Positions 63,142-64,000 of a stretch of 64,000 nucleotides of DNA are shown piece by piece. Position numbers and translations under genes: made by a program. This DNA is from Nematopogon swammerdamellus (lineage: Eukaryota > Arthropoda > Insecta > Lepidoptera > Adelidae). The notes beneath the pieces were generated by a model. The model worked only from the letters and a program-made list of their open reading frames with translations. It was not told the DNA's origin and did no database searches. The number at the start of each line of letters is the position of its first letter. Position 1 is the stretch's first letter. The DNA is taken from assembly GCA_946902875.1 (NCBI GenBank), contig OX336339.1:1668397-1732396 (forward strand), given 5' to 3'.

Positions 63142-64000
63142 TGTTGTGTGTTCTTTATGGCGACATAAATATCTGAATTTGAATCTGAATTTATAGGTCT
63201 GTACGCCACCTACCATTTTCAGAATGATGTTAATGGCTTTAGAATCATTTCAGAACAGTGACGTCAACGCCCATATGTTCTTTATAATTATTTACCGAGC
63301 GTGATGCAAAATTCCCAAAGAATCAATGAACCGACTCGCCCGTCGACCGTCGTCGTAAAACTATGCATGGCACGCGGCCAAGTATGAACCTGACATAACG
63401 ATCTCAAATCGGCCGAATCTCGAAAGAGCACAAGTGCAACTTTCTGACATCATTGCCTACTTTTAATTCCGGAACTTCGAGAAAATCACAGGTTTGTACC
63501 GTTCCTTCCCCGGCACTACCAGTAGTGTCATGGTAGATTTTTCTTTCTCATGGCACTACTTACCTACTGGTAGTGCAGCGGGTAAAATAGTATTTCCCAC
63601 GACACTACTTCGATGCTAGTAGTGTCAAAGGAAATTTGATCTCCCGTGGCGGCACTATCGGGCTGTCCTAATCTTTTCATAATTAAAACTGGAAGAAATT
63701 ATGAAACTACTTGGAGCAACAAACTATTAATGACACTTTGTAATGTATAGAATATAATGGACAATGTCAGTGCCATTCTTTATTCTTTATTCTTTATCTA
63801 TCATTCGTATGGTAGTACACTACGCTTGAATTTGTCCTGTTTAGTTTTTACGATCCGATTCGATTACACCCACAAAGAAGAGCCGGCAAGAAACTTCGCA
63901 GGGTTCTTTTTTTAACGTCTTCAATGTCTGTGTCTTCAATTATACAATACATTGTGACTAAAGTACGGCCGCTGAGAGAATGCGTTCCCGATGTCTGTCA
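63142..64000. other. Unassigned, with palindromic repeats and a LINE-tail-like piece
   Basis: 63500-63665 holds several partly palindromic phrases (ggcactaccagtagtgtcatgg, actactggtagtgc-type, gacactacttcgatgctagtagtgtc). 63770-63925 is the inverse of sequence at 36825-36905 and 37135-37200 (cgtatggtagtacactacgc; agccggcaagaaacttcgcagggttc) and looks like a retroelement tail. No gene. Confidence 0.5.

Overview
The window looks like nuclear DNA from a moth or other lepidopteran. It holds very few host coding sequences. Most of it is a dense patchwork of short interspersed repeats (tRNA- and 5S-like SINEs, CTGT/GACA-bearing elements, foldback MITEs, truncated LINEs). The organism call is an inference from repeat style and from the 'cgcggcttcgctcgcg' type repeats I associate with Lepidoptera; no marker gene proves it.

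The standout object is a 12,966-bp mobile element at 9358-22323. Almost all of it is one giant inverted repeat: left arm 9358-15121, right arm 16568-22323, spacer 15122-16567. It begins AGTAGGTGAGC, ends GCTCACCTACT, and is flanked by a 6-bp target duplication (gacatg, 9352-9357 and 22324-22329). It interrupts a host repeat whose uninterrupted copies are visible elsewhere in the window (for example 46145-46200). 5'-AG termini plus a 6-bp duplication are the signature of Polinton/Maverick elements, but I see no polymerase B, integrase, capsid or ATPase gene. I call it a non-autonomous, palindromic Polinton-like element. Each arm carries a BIR-domain (IAP-like) gene broken by a stop, a proline-rich ORF, a small 'KLYRVTDLRKV' gene also broken by a stop, and a short exon-like ORF with a strong splice donor. 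Upstream of the KLYRV gene is an array of three diverged repeats. Each of the three longer ORFs has an AATAAA signal downstream. Both stops are present in both arms, so the duplication or its homogenisation came after gene inactivation. The spacer holds two short palindromes that pivot on the same dinucleotide, and a third, more diverged copy of the inner arm.

Outside this element, clear items are: a 5'-truncated LINE reverse-transcriptase fragment (28346-29116), a smaller LINE remnant (1597-1740), a hAT-type MITE with an 8-bp target duplication (43085-43510), two TTAA-flanked elements (58117-58502 and 62079-63141, the second piggyBac-like), several foldback elements, a 68-bp tandem array (38399-38806), and one probable first coding exon of a host gene (52293-52935) in a GC-rich island with a good splice donor.

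Repeat families are given local letters: A, SINE with tRNA-like and 5S-like promoter pieces; B, element starting agggttccgta or aggtttccgta, containing CTGT repeats and ending cttggccggtttttt; C, about 330-bp repeat starting cacacgctgaatcccgac; D, SINE with a tRNA-like head; E, repeat starting near cgcggcttcgctcgcg and ending ttattattagtattga; F, short 3'-end repeat with ccggcatggcattcgcaa; G, cacccgacgcaaaa repeat; H, about 290-bp repeat with ccgccggcggcccgtcgggcgg. Repeat boundaries are read by eye and may be off by 10-30 bases.
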